From Thinopyrum elongatum (lineage: Eukaryota; Streptophyta; Magnoliopsida; Poales; Poaceae): a DNA stretch of 64,000 nt. The stretch is from the NCBI GenBank assembly GCA_011799875.1, contig CM022302.1, forward strand, positions 317,792,144 through 317,856,143. The letters are read 5' to 3'. Position numbers and translations under genes: made by a program. The notes below the pieces were generated by a model that had not been told where the DNA came from, did no database searches, and saw only the letters and a program-made list of their open reading frames with translations. Below, piece after piece: positions 32,345 to 42,099 of this stretch. Each line of letters starts with the position of its first letter. Position 1 is the first letter of the stretch.

Positions 32345-33124
32345 CTAAGCAACTAATCCGATAGACACTGCATTAGAACCACCATGAGCAATGACACTGC
32401 CACCTTGCTCAGCCTCCTCATCCACGTCCTCGACTTCGTCCTTGTCCCTCTTCCTCTTCGCCGATACTTCTTTGCTTGAACCACACACTAGGCTCTGTCT
32501 CTTCATCCAACCCTTGTAGATATTGAAACAAAGGTAGGCATCCATTGCAGCATACTGGATGTGGTCTTTATCTATTTCATTCCACTCCCATGCAAGATGA
32601 AACTTGTGGTGAGGTTTCGTCAGTTTACCATACGAAGGATCAACAATGGCTCCTGCCAGGGTCAGCATTGAAGGATGACGGGAGGACACCAGCCTATTCT
32701 TCTGGAGGTCGAAGGGCTGGCCTACAATGAGGCTTATCCGTCCTAGGACTCTCCTGTCGTTCGTAAAGTCTATAGTAATGAATTTCACTCTTTTGTCCTT
32801 GAGGAAGACCTCAAAATCCTTGCATCTAATGTCAGCATGGCATATGTGGTAGACCAAGCACAAGTTATGCACGCAAACCTGGATCACGGCGGGCTTCTTC
32901 TTCTCTTTCTCCTTTATATTCTTCTCTTATCCCAGGACTGTGGTGTACTCAAAATCTAGCCCAGCGACCCACTCATCACCATTTGACTTTTCGAACATCC
33001 GTTTGAAGTGAGCAAGGCATCCTTTCACCGTCATAGAAGAATGGGTGTAGATGACGTCGAACTCATCGCCGGTGATGGTTCTAACCTTGTACTCACCGGC
33101 GATCATGGAGATTTGGGACACCAT
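32345..33124 (-). pseudogene. DEDDy 3'-5' exonuclease-like gene (WRN-exo type) carried by the CACTA
   Basis: The minus-strand frame from ATG 33124 (MVSQISMIAGEYKVRTITGD) to the stop at 32345-32347 is one frame of about 259 codons with a single TAA at 32927-32929. It shows the three motifs of DnaQ-like exonucleases of the Werner type: Exo I GLDFEYTT (Asp and Glu, just before the stop), Exo II in FITIDFTNDRRVLGRI, and Exo III HIQYAAMDAYLCFNIY with the tyrosine of the DEDDy subclass. Such enzymes remove nucleotides from 3' ends. The N-terminal segment (EFDVIYTHSS) is typical of plant small WRN-exo-like proteins. After the domain, a Lys/Arg then Glu/Asp-rich tail (SAKRKRDKDEVEDVDEEAEQ) suggests nuclear targeting. 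No helicase domain follows. Apart from one stop the frame is clean, so loss of function is recent or the stop is read or edited differently. Confidence 0.8.
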
Positions 33125-33456
33125 GGATTTTGGAGGAGGGTTAGGATTAGTGGAACTGCTGTAATGTGAAAGGACGGGACTACTAGGAGCGAACTGCCAT
33201 AATGTTGAAGGACAGACGGGGACGAGTAGGAGCGAACTGCTAACTGTTTTTCGATTGTAAAAATGCTGAGTGGGGCGTGCGAACGGCAAGGTAGTGGCTT
33301 GCCCGGTGGATAAATGGCTTCATGCACAGTACTATGGTGGCCCAATTAGATGCCATGTCTACTAGACCCACTTCGTAGGCCTGACAGTATGGCATCTGCG
33401 CGTTCACACGTCAAGCGTCGGGAATATTTCAGGTGATACGAAGCTTTCCATGCTCC

Positions 33457-33627
33457 CATGATACGGGCTTCCGAGAGCCCTTGGATCTGAGATCAAACGG
33501 TTGCATGGCATGATTCCAGACTTATGGCTGAATATCCTATCCTGGAGGGTTTTTCTACAAATGTTCGGCAACTTAGCATGTGGCCGTTCGATTTCAGATC
33601 CAAGGGCTCTCAGCATCTAGTATCATG
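33457..33627. mobile_element. short MITE with 44-bp inverted repeats
   Basis: 171 bp. The left end CATGATACGGGCTTCCGAGA and the inverted right end CATGATACTAGATGCTGAGA continue as GAGCCCTTGGATCTGA(G/A)ATC(A/G)AACGG on both arms. It would fold into a hairpin with about 44 bp of mostly paired stem. No clean target duplication was identified. Confidence 0.75.
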
Positions 33628-34640
33628 GTCATGCCTACCACGACCGTCGCCTCGCTCGCGTGATCGCACCCTTGGAGATTTCAGACGGCTATAAATGAGC
33701 ATTTTTTGCCGACTTCGCATGCATGAAACTACTTCCTCCATCTAGGTGTGTTAGGCTATCTGATGTTGCCATGTCATACATAGTGATCACTTATAGTCAC
33801 TCATACAACAAGGCTAGCTATAAGGTTGGCGATAAGAGTTTTTTTTTGCTTGTCCCTATCTCTTTCTTCATAGTATTTATTGCATTTGGTAAGGAGTAAG
33901 TAGCTAGGGTGTTGCACAAGATCCCACTCCCACCATTTTGCCTATGTCTCTCTCCTCGGCATATAAGAAAAAGTGCCATGTAAGCGGCCTATAAGCCCAT
34001 TATTGTAGAGTACTTGGTCTTAGCACATGTATACCATGGAGGGGGTCAGGGGAGACTCACCCCGGTCGTAGCGCCGCAGTAATAATGATAATGGCAATTC
34101 AAATCACATGTCCCCGCCTGTCCAGCAGTAACAAGGCGTCAAATCACACAACCCTACGTTTGCAGCAGTAAGTTCAATCCACTACTCCCTCATCTTCTCG
34201 CCTCTCTGTCGAACCGACTAGGCGGAACTGCCCGCCTACCGCGCGGTAAAAGCCCCGCCCTCGACTTTAAAATATAATTTTGTATCCATGGATTGCGCCA
34301 TGGAGCAAAGCCAGAAGAAAACGGTGGTACACATGTATACAGCACGCCCGCCGCATTCGCATCGCACCCCAGATGGTCCGTCGGTCTGGCACGCCGCTCA
34401 CCGAATGGAACGCGCGTCATATTGCGTTTGCACACACATGTGGGACCGCAGTTGAGAACCGACCATAGGCACATTCCCCCGTCCCCGCAAGTTGGCTGAG
34501 TTTATGTTAGGGATTTTAGTCCTGGCACGTGCAGAGCTCACGCATATGTCGGCGCTTCTTCTCCGACTTTCTCTTTCAGGCTCCGATCCTCCATGAGGTC
34601 GTTCATCTACACATAGTCGATGGAACTCCAGCGTAGATTC
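33628..34640. other. gene-free stretch with the right copy of the direct repeat
   Basis: Contains the right flanking repeat (34100-34360) and otherwise unassigned sequence. Confidence 0.55.
34100..34360 (+). repeat. direct repeat flanking the exonuclease pseudogene, right copy
   Basis: Diverged direct copy of 31700-31925, with an insertion of about 30 bp near 34150 and near-identity at GGATTGCGCCATGGAGCAAA. Confidence 0.7.
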
Positions 34641-35080
34641 TTGTCATCTCCTTTGGGGCAGTTATGTTAAGGTTTCTTGTCATCTCGCAATATTAGGTGT
34701 CATGTGCTTCGGATCACTGCGAGGGATAAACAGCGACAACTGCGTTCCTCCAAGGCGCTGGTCATTGGGGGCACATACACGAAGACTACTTGGCTACCAT
34801 CTAGATCAAGCCGGCTATGTTAATTAGGAGATTTATCGATTGACCCCTTTTCTACGAGTTTGTCTTTAATTTGAGCTTTGATCCTCGTCTAGTTTGTCCG
34901 TTGGGATTCATGTTGTCTCCTTGGGGTAGAGAGGTTATGGTTTCTTGTCATGTGGAATTTTTTGTGTTATGTTAATCCGGTGCTTTAGATAAAAATGATG
35001 ACAACGGCGCCTCCAGGGCACGTGCATGAAGACTTCTCGACAGTCATTGACGAGGTCAAGCCGGCTCTGGTAGAAAAAAG
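34640..35080 (+). repeat. tandem duplication of about 270 bp upstream of cassette D
   Basis: 34640-34830 and 34905-35080 share TTGTCATCTC/TTGTTGTCTCCTT, GGTTTCTTGTCAT, ACAAC(T/G)GCG, and CACGAAGACT...TCAAGCCGGCT. The copies are strongly diverged. Confidence 0.6.
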
Positions 35081-35093
35081 AAAACTACTCCAC

Positions 35094-35100
35094 TATATAG
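35094..35100 (+). promoter_or_regulatory. TATA box of cassette D
   Basis: TATATAG in CCACTATATAGGCAAGAGCC, a typical plant core promoter, followed by a CT-rich leader up to ATG 35170. Confidence 0.55.
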
Positions 35101-35169
35101 GCAAGAGCCTCCACGCTTGCTTGCTAGTGTTGCTCTCTTCACACTCTCTCGTCCTCTCCAGATCTAAAC

Positions 35170-35538
35170 ATGATAGCGGTGGCCACACTCTGTCTCTGCT
35201 CACCGCTGGTCACAGATCCGGTCAGATCACCTCCGCCGGGCAAGGTGCGAAGATGCAATGTTCACGCGGTCGTCCTCGGTGACGGCTCTGACCTACTGTC
35301 GGCGCGACCCGATCAGCGTGCCTTGCCATTCTCTCCCATGCAGTGCCGGCTAGGGAGGGCCTCCGACCCCTTCTTCCTCGCTGCCGTAGTGTGGGTAGAT
35401 CTAGCCTCCCGCCGCCCACCTAGTGACATCCCGGTTACCCTCAGGTATAACTTCCTTCGAAACCGGCCTTGCTCTACTACCCCAGCTCCTCACGTAACTG
35501 CATTTGTACCTTTTACTACTTCTCAGGCCCCCTTGTAG
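35170..35538 (+). CDS. CACTA cassette D: short ORF behind a TATA box
   Basis: MIAVATLCLCSPLVTDPVRS opens 122 codons with an Arg/Pro/Ala-rich body. A donor-like CAG/GTATAA at about 35443 could end a first exon; the downstream repeats (36.1-37.8 kb) contain GCAAACAG acceptor-like sites. No family is recognised and coding status is uncertain. The promoter-like upstream sequence is the main support. Confidence 0.3.
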   Translation: MIAVATLCLCSPLVTDPVRSPPPGKVRRCNVHAVVLGDGSDLLSARPDQRALPFSPMQCRLGRASDPFFLAAVVWVDLASRRPPSDIPVTLRYNFLRNRPCSTTPAPHVTAFVPFTTSQAPL

Positions 35539-35592
35539 ATAGGATCGATCGGCTGTTCGAAAGTGACCTAAATTTTTACTATTTAGAGGTAA

Positions 35593-35880
35593 AACTACTT
35601 CATGCAGTCGAATCTAGTAGTACTACTTCATGCAGTCGAATCTAGTACTACTTGGTTCAAATAGGGAAGAAAGGGGGTGGGGGTGGGGGAAGATTTGTTA
35701 CCTGAATCTAGGACTTGGTCGAAAGAGGAAATAATGGGGGCGAAAAGTAGCAGAGACTGGATATCCAACTGGTCTCTTGGTCTAATAGGGAAATAAAGGG
35801 AAATGCGGTACAAACTCGATATAAACCGATCTATTGGTTGAAAAAGGAAAGAAAGTGGGGACTAGAGGACAAGTCAATAG
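35593..35880. repeat. tandem repeats of 30 bp and about 60 bp
   Basis: ACTACTTCATGCAGTCGAAT is duplicated at 35592-35655. From 35650 a unit beginning with CTTGGTY-AAAAGGGAAATAAAGGGG-like sequence recurs four times at roughly 60-bp spacing (near 35651, 35713, 35777, 35834). Confidence 0.7.
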
Positions 35881-36099
35881 AGTATGTCCAGCACTAGATT
35901 TCTTAGCCTCACACAGTAAAAGGTGGCTATACCGAACAAAAATGGGACCAACCCAGATATTCTGTTTGGATGTTTGTTGCCCCGAGCCCCTCTTATGTAA
36001 TGCCACTTGTAAAATGTAGCAGTCCCACTGTTAAAGTAAGGACACGCTAAACCAATGTTGTTTTCAATGTAATGCCTCCAGTAATATGAATCAATGGCA

Positions 36100-37790
36100 A
36101 TGTTTTTCATGTCCTACTAAATTTCCCATTAAGATAAGTTGCTTCTTTTCGTTAGAAATGCAACTGTCCTGGTTCGCCTACTCTCCCGTGCCAAAATACC
36201 AACTCTTTAGCAGCTGTTAATGTAATGTTGCTGGTAAAATGAAGCAATGGCACCATTAAAGTAATGTCGTATTTAACGGTTGTCATAGTTAATCCTAATG
36301 CCCACACTAATATCTAGCAATGCTGCTGCTTTAGAAATTGCTACTGTCCTTGTAGGATCACCATTTAGATAAGGAACATGCTTCTTTTCATTTGATGTAT
36401 ATTTCATCACTTGTTAGTCACCCTCCTTTCCACCTTTTTATGCAAACAGAGATATGCATTTCATGCTTGATCTTAGTAGAACTGCATAAAATGATATCCA
36501 AATTACAGTTGAACATTCCACGAGCTTCACAACCAACCTTCATGTTGCTCAATTTTATTGCAACTAATGAAGAAGAAGCTGCTAGCTCATGGGACCAAGT
36601 ACTTCCTAACTGCATGATGCAAACATTGCTTCATTTTAGGTGAACTGCACAAAAAGGTCCCATGAATTGAATCATCCATGTTGGTGACTGGTGTAATCAC
36701 TTCTACGATTGTGTTGACTGCAGATATGGTTCCCATCACGAGGTATGTTCCTTTTTTGTCTGATCGTTTGCCAAATATCCGGCATGTTGACTATGCTCTT
36801 GTGCTACTGTTTTGGCACAACCATGATAAAGTAGTAATGTTATTATTTTGCACCTTAATCTAGTGGCACAATTAAATTGAGGCAATGTTTTGGCACCGCT
36901 AGTGCCACAGATTTTTTTATATCAAAAGAGGGGGTTTCCTCCGATTTCATTAAAGAAACCCAACCATAGAGAACCATTATCCGATAACATCTCAGTGTAA
37001 ACGGGCAGTTATGCAACTACTACTAGAATAGACTGAGTACTAGTAGGAGACAAGTTCACCACATAAGCTAGGCAGGTAGGGGGACGCAGCCCCAGCTCGA
37101 CCAAGTTTGGATTACAACCCAAAAGCTACCACAGAAACATCAGGGGGGAAGATAGGGACTGGAAGAGCCAACTTCAGCATCCCAGTCTAAGCACCCCCGG
37201 CCTCCATCCTTGCGACGCACAGTACACCTCGCTTGCCACCTGCTCGAACCTAGTGCCACTGATAAAATGAAGTAATAATAAAGTTAAAATCGAGCTACTG
37301 TCCTCTCTATCATTTCATTTCCAATGTAGATAAAGAAAGTGCTTCTCTTTGTTAGTATATGTTTCATCAACTAGTCCCATTGTTAATGTTTAAGTGTTTC
37401 TGCAAACCGGGGTGCTTAATTTTAGTTGATCTACACAAAAATAGAGATTGGAATGTCTCAAGGCCCCTCCTTGTACTACCGATGTACACTGATGTTCATC
37501 ACTGGTAGAAGGTGTATCGGGGAGAATTGGGTTGAGTTCCAGTATGAGGTATACCGTATGAGGCATCGCAGGGCCCATCTCGCCCACGCAGCATGGCATG
37601 CTATGATACTATCGCAATATTTTCCCATTAAGAAAATGAAGCTTCTTCTACTTATTAGTGTATGTTTCATCAACTAGTTAAACTATAATGTAATCATGCT
37701 TTTTCATTATCTGTGCAAACAGGGTTATTCAGCTGCATTTTGGTGGAACTTCACAAATGTACGGATGGAACTGGCATATATGCAGAGTGC
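36100..37790 (+). repeat. exon-like repeat array
   Basis: Diverged units at about 36120, 36330, 37290 and 37600. The fullest share GCTACTGTCC, AGATAAGGAA-GTGCTTCTTTTC, GTATATGTTTCATCAACTAGT, then a T-rich tract, TGCAAACAG (acceptor-like) and a short exon-like piece (TGCTT-ATCTTAGTAGAACTGCA). One unit is interrupted by the retroposon at 36913-37249. Likely a + strand counterpart of the repeated-exon structure on the minus strand at 17-19 kb. Confidence 0.55.
36913..37249 (-). mobile_element. LINE/SINE-type retroposon with 14-bp target duplication
   Basis: Flanked by CTAGTGCCACAGAT (36899-36912) and CTAGTGCCACTGAT (37250-37263), one mismatch. On the minus strand it begins GGTTCGAGCAGG and ends with TTTCTTTAATGAAATCGGAG, ACCCCCTC and a short A tract. 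That 3' end is typical of Triticeae LINE-derived or SINE sequences. 337 bp, no coding capacity. Confidence 0.75.
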
Positions 37791-38199
37791 GAGGTGCCAA
37801 GTAAAAATTACCGACACCAACCATGCTCCATCTAAGCATTTGCCTCCACCACAGTTGGGATGGGTGGCGCTCTTTGTGGGCGCATCTTTCTCGGCAGCAA
37901 ATCCTCTAATGAAATAGGAGTAGCTTATATTGGCAGTTTTCTAGGGAGTACTCTTTTTTGAAAGAAGCACCAATCGATTTTTCTTTATTTGTACACATTG
38001 TCACAACTTTGTTTTTGGTCTAGAGCTATTTTAGGGTGATTGGCGTAGTACTTGGAGACTCGGAGTACTACCCAATACTTACCCGTATGATTTTTATTAG
38101 CTATCACACTGATTGTAAGCATGAGTAGATTGAAGATTAGGTTAGTGTGAAGCTTACCTTAAACCCTACCACCACCATTGAAATGGGGCAAGCGGCGAG

Positions 38200-38634
38200 G
38201 TAACCATCGAGAACGGCGGGGAAGCGATGTCGCACCATCTGACCTCCTCTTGCGGTGGGAGAACGAATACTCATGTGGCTCCGGCTGGCACTACACCCTC
38301 ACGAACGGCACATCGTGCTCGATCGATTTTTATCCTCTGGATGCTTGACCTTCGACCTATACGCCCACCACCTCTGCCTGACTTTCACCTCGGGCGAATC
38401 TGTCTGCTCCATCGCCCAGAGGAGATACTCGATGAACTCGAAGGACTATGGCGTGACTGCCGCCGGGGAGTACATCGCCGTCGTCTCGCTCTTTCGCATA
38501 CATTGCCACATGACCCTCACCGTCCTCAAAATCTCCCACTCATTGTCAAACCAGGTAAGGATCTCCTTCAACCTGGCTAACTTTGCCTGGTCGCCGCCAG
38601 CGATCTGCTCGATTCGCTGTTGCATCCTCTCCAT
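38200..38634 (-). pseudogene. inverted gene pair, minus copy
   Basis: Starts MERMQQRIEQIAGGDQAKLA at 38634 and continues LKEILTWFDNEWEILRTVRV. A stop (TAG, about 38446) is followed in the same frame by SFEFIEYLLWAMEQTDSPEV and RWWAYRSKVKHP. The whole protein aligns with the + copy at 39510-41486, which has IAGGDPVKLARM, FDNLEQL, EYIELLLWAMQQTISPDP and RWWDYRSKMEHP. Upstream lies a 36-bp minisatellite, also shared with the + copy. No known family is recognised; the IAGGD-KLAR-FDN and WAM-Q--SP blocks look like two helical modules. Confidence 0.65.
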
Positions 38635-38689
38635 AGATGTGCTTCTGAGAGGTCTAGTACTGGCTTTGGAAGATGGGAGGAGAGATGGT

Positions 38690-38870
38690 GGTCTTGCAAT
38701 GAAGAAGAGGGAGAGTTGAGATAGTGGTTTTGCAATGGAGAAGATGGAGAGGAGAGGGGGTGGTTTTGCAATGGAGAAGAGGGAGAGGTGAGACGGTGGT
38801 TTTTGAATGGAGAAGATGGAGATGAGAGGGGGTGGTTTTACAATGGAGAAGAGGGAGAGGAGCGTGCGGC
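38690..38870 (-). repeat. minisatellite upstream of the minus gene copy
   Basis: About five units of 30-36 bp built on GGTGGTTTTGCAATGGAGAA plus GAGGGAGAGGAGAG. On the minus strand the unit reads CTCTCCTCTTCTCCATTGCAAAACC, close to the unit of the 39180-39478 array. Confidence 0.9.
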
Positions 38871-38943
38871 AATGATTTAGGATTGGACGAGAGGGCCGGC
38901 GCGCTGTGACTGGATCAAAGTGAAAATCAATTTACCCTTCAAT

Positions 38944-39173
38944 TAAGAAAGCGACCCCACATTAACTTGTCTCCCTTGTATTTTGGGTCATATTTTGACC
39001 ATGATTTTAACAAATAAAATATATTTTATACGTTGCAAAAATAATATAATTTGAAAGTACATTCAAATACGAACCAAACGATACAATTTTTGATGATATG
39101 CATTCACATTTTGCTTGTCAAATATAGTATGTGGTCAAACTTTGACCCAAAATACGCAAAACAAAAAAATACT
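38944..39173. mobile_element. mariner/Stowaway-like MITE, copy 2
   Basis: Inverted arms TGTATTTTGGGTCATATTTT and its near-complement AAACTTTGACCCAAAATACG enclose an AT-rich centre containing ATACAATTTTTGATGATATG, which is shared with copy 1 at 29295-29510. It lies exactly between the two inverted minisatellite/gene copies. Confidence 0.65.
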
Positions 39174-39179
39174 TTCAAG

Positions 39180-39478
39180 ACCAGCGCCGCTCCTCTCCTC
39201 TTAAACCACCACCGCTCCTCTCTTGTTCCAATCCAAAACCAGCGCCGCTCCTCTCCTCTTCCATTTCAAAACCGCCGCCGCTCCTCTCCTGTTCCAATCC
39301 AAAACCAGCGCCGCTCCTCTCCTCTTCCATTTCAAAACCATCGCCGCTCCTCTTCTGTTCCAATCCAAAACCAGCGCCGCTCCTCTCCTCTTCCATTTCA
39401 AAGCCATCGCTGCTCCTCTCCTGTTATAATCCAAAACCAGCGCCACTCCTCTCCTCTTCCATTCAAAAACCACTGCCG
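39180..39478 (+). repeat. minisatellite with 66-bp higher-order unit
   Basis: About 4.5 copies of a 66-bp unit made of two related 33-bp halves (CCAGCGCCGCTCCTCTCCTC and CCGCCGCCGCTCCTCTCCTG followed by TTCCATTTCAAAA or TTCCAATCCAAAA). It is open in several frames on both strands, which explains the repetitive ORFs seen here. Confidence 0.93.
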
Positions 39479-39628
39479 GCGAGTGAAGGTGCTGTGGAGA
39501 AGTAGATCGATGGAGGAGTACAACCGATACGTGTGGATCGCAGGCGGCGACCCTGTGAAGCTAGCTAGGATGTTGGAGATACAATCTTGTTTTGACAACC
39601 TGGAGCAATTAGCGGCGACGGCGACATC

Positions 39629-41123
39629 TGTAAGTGCATCTAGTGCCCCTTAGTGATTTTGGTGTATTGAAGACTTATAGGTTAAGGGACTAATGTGTTT
39701 GTGAGTGTACACAGGTTCTATAAGTCTATGAGGAGTTTGATATTTACGATGAAAGTCGACCCCTAAAAATGAATGTCTTCATCTGAACACTTTGGTTTTC
39801 TTGAAGACTTTGAAAATGAGGAAGTTGGTGTGACCTTGAAGACTTTGATATTGATGCGAGGATTATGAAGCGTGAAGACTTTTGTTTTCGTAGTTTCATT
39901 TTCTCATTCTTGAGTCATAGGAAACACCGTACTGTTAAAGGGGGTCGAGGTAATACTAAGGAAAAGTTTCCAAGTGATGATCATCTCAAAGCCTACACAT
40001 ACCCAATCCTTTCGAGTGAAGCCATTGGAAAACTCATATAGTTCAGTCAATTTCTTCAGTGACAGAGACAAAGATCTTCTGTTCTCTGAGGAATTTGTTC
40101 TGACTGAGGAGTTAGGAATTCGCAAGTACGGATTGCCTACAAGTAAGGAACATGATAGCCTTGAGGAATTTGAGAGCTCAAATTTCCGACCGTTGCTGTG
40201 TTATGCGCCAGCTGTCCCGAATATCTTATCCACATAACGGTCATATCATTGAAGGGCATTTATGTCTTATCATGTCGGGCTGCTCCCCGGCTATAAATAG
40301 CCGCCCCCTACAACCACTAGCTGGTTGGCTGCTCCGAGAGAAACTGACACTTGTCATTGAGAGCATCCCATCCTCCGAGGCCTTTGAGAGAAAATCATCA
40401 GTGAGGAAAAACCCAAACCCAACAACTAAAACCCAAAGTGATTGAGCATCTCTTAAGAGATTGTTCCTGTGTGGAACCGATGCTTGTTACCTTTGAAGAC
40501 TCTGCATCTTCCAGACGGTTAGGCGTCATGGTCTAGAGCATCCAATAGGAATTGTGGATTGCTGAGTGCTCAAGTCTGTGAAGGTTTGGAAGTCACCTGA
40601 AGACTTACAACAAGTGATTGGGCGAGGTTTGTGTGACCTTAGCTCAAGGAGAATACAGTAAGGACTGTGTGTCCTGGGACTGTGTGTCCTTTGGTTTAAA
40701 TACCAAGCTGCTCCAACCAGACGTACAACTGTCACAACAGTTGGAACTGGTCTACCAAATCATTGTCATCACCGAGCTATTGGTTCTATTTCCTCAACCC
40801 TTTCATTTCCTCATTCATGTGTTGATGAAATTGATCGTTACTGTTTGAAGACTTTGATTGAAGACTTTCTCAATTTCCTCAATCCTATTTCTTCAGTCAC
40901 TTTGTCTTCTACTTGCTTATCCTGTTTTCACGTTACCTGTGCTCTGTGTATGTTTTATTTCATCATGATGACTATGCTACTGTGTTGTTATGCATGCACC
41001 TGAGTACTTATTCCGCTGCTAGTAGTTCGTCGCTTAGGAAATACCTCAAGTAGTATTTCCTCAGTGATGAATTCATAAAAATTGCCTATTCACCCCCCCT
41101 CTAGTCGATATAATGCACTTTCA
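39629..41123 (+). repeat. solo LTR, 1495 bp
   Basis: Begins TGTAAGTGCATCTAGTGCCC and ends TATAATGCACTTTCA, so the ends are inverted (TGTAAGTGCAT against TGAAAGTGCAT). Flanks ACATC (39624-39628) and ACAAC (41124-41128) are a target duplication with one mismatch. A TATA box lies at 40292-40299. The window ends in a second member of this family (63337-64000), with long identical stretches such as the GTGAAGACTTTTGTTTTCGT block. No primer site or coding interior is present. Confidence 0.88.
40292..40299 (+). promoter_or_regulatory. TATA box of the 1.5-kb solo LTR
   Basis: TATAAATA in CCGGCTATAAATAGCCGCC, a strong plant core-promoter match flanked by a GGCTAT/ATAGCC dyad. Confidence 0.75.
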
Positions 41124-41486
41124 ACAACGATGGCCAAATATCTGGAACAGAGCGAAAAGGCGGCGATACTCCCGGAGGGAGTCGCGCGGGAGTACATAGA
41201 GCTGCTCCTCTGGGCCATGCAGCAAACAATTTCACCAGATCCGATCGTGAGGCTGCGGTGGTGGGATTATCGATCCAAGATGGAGCATCCATGAGAGATT
41301 GAAGGATCGAGCATCTACACGGTGCCGTTTGTGAGGGTGCCATGGCAGAGCGAGCCGGTGGAGTCTTCGTCGACCGAACCCAACTGCAAGATGAGAAAAG
41401 CAGTTGGCGCGATGACGCTTCCCCGACATCCTCTCCCTCATCGTTCACCTCGTCCCACGGGGTGGCTGTCTACCACCGAGGAATAG

Positions 41487-42080
41487 GAGGGGACTCCCCC
41501 CCCCCCAAATAGTCTGAGGAGGAGCTTAGGGTTGTCAGTATTTGCAGGTTGTGAATTTTGTGTTGTGTATTTTGAGAGTACTTTCATATATGAATGTCTT
41601 TTGAATTTAAGATTTGATGTATTGAGCATATGAAGTATTTTATGAATTCTAGAGATTTATTTTTAGCACTTTAAAAAATGTAGTTTCATATAAAAGTGCA
41701 GACAATGTGATTCTCAGAGAAGAAACTGCAAGTTTCAGTTTCATATAAGAAACTGCAAGTTTCAGAGGCAGAGCATTTATATTAACACGCCATTTTCAAA
41801 CAGGGATAACATCATGTTGGATGTTTTATTCATGGTCGAAAATGGAACTACCAGCCAGTTAATATCATGATGATCAACATTCATGCATAGCACATCTTCA
41901 TATGATACACAGCCAAAAAGATATGCTATTTTCAAAATGCCCACACAATGTTGAGTGTGCGAAAAACAGAGAAACCGGGGACGAAGTTTTGGCAAGTGTT
42001 GGAGGTGGTGTGCGTACATGACAATGGGCACCCACATGTCAGAGGCAGAGGCAAAATTTTGGGGATATTTTCACTGCATC
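41487..42080. other. gene-free stretch
   Basis: AT-rich sequence with a C9 run at 41499-41507 and a duplicated AAGAAACTGCAAGTTTCAG (41720-41770). No ORF has support. Confidence 0.6.
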
Positions 42081-42099
42081 AGGTGGAATTGAAACCGGG

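Larger units (their letters stand above)
39510..41486 (+). pseudogene. inverted gene pair, plus copy, split by a solo LTR
   Basis: Exon sequence 39510-39628 encodes MEEYNRYVWIAGGDPVKLAR and FDNLEQLAATAT. A solo LTR (39629-41123) interrupts it, and the frame resumes at about 41129 with MAKYLEQSEKAAILPEGVAR, EYIELLLWAMQQTISPDP and RWWDYRSKMEHP, then TGA at 41292-41294. Beyond it, similarity with the minus copy continues (VPFVRVPWQSEPVESSSTE to about 41486). Without the LTR the gene would be a single exon of about 480 bp. Confidence 0.65.

Noticed and set aside
38227..38719. Two long + strand ORFs
   Set aside because: They are antisense shadows of the minus-strand gene copy, whose protein similarity to the 39.5-41.5 kb copy fixes the coding strand.
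39180..39478. Regularly spaced repeats resembling a CRISPR array
   Set aside because: The 33/66-bp units are contiguous with no unique spacers, and the context is a plant transposon. It is a minisatellite.
39051..39653. 200-codon + strand ORF and several repetitive minus-strand ORFs over the minisatellite
   Set aside because: A 33-bp period keeps all frames open. Only the segment from 39510 on is supported by the homologous copy.
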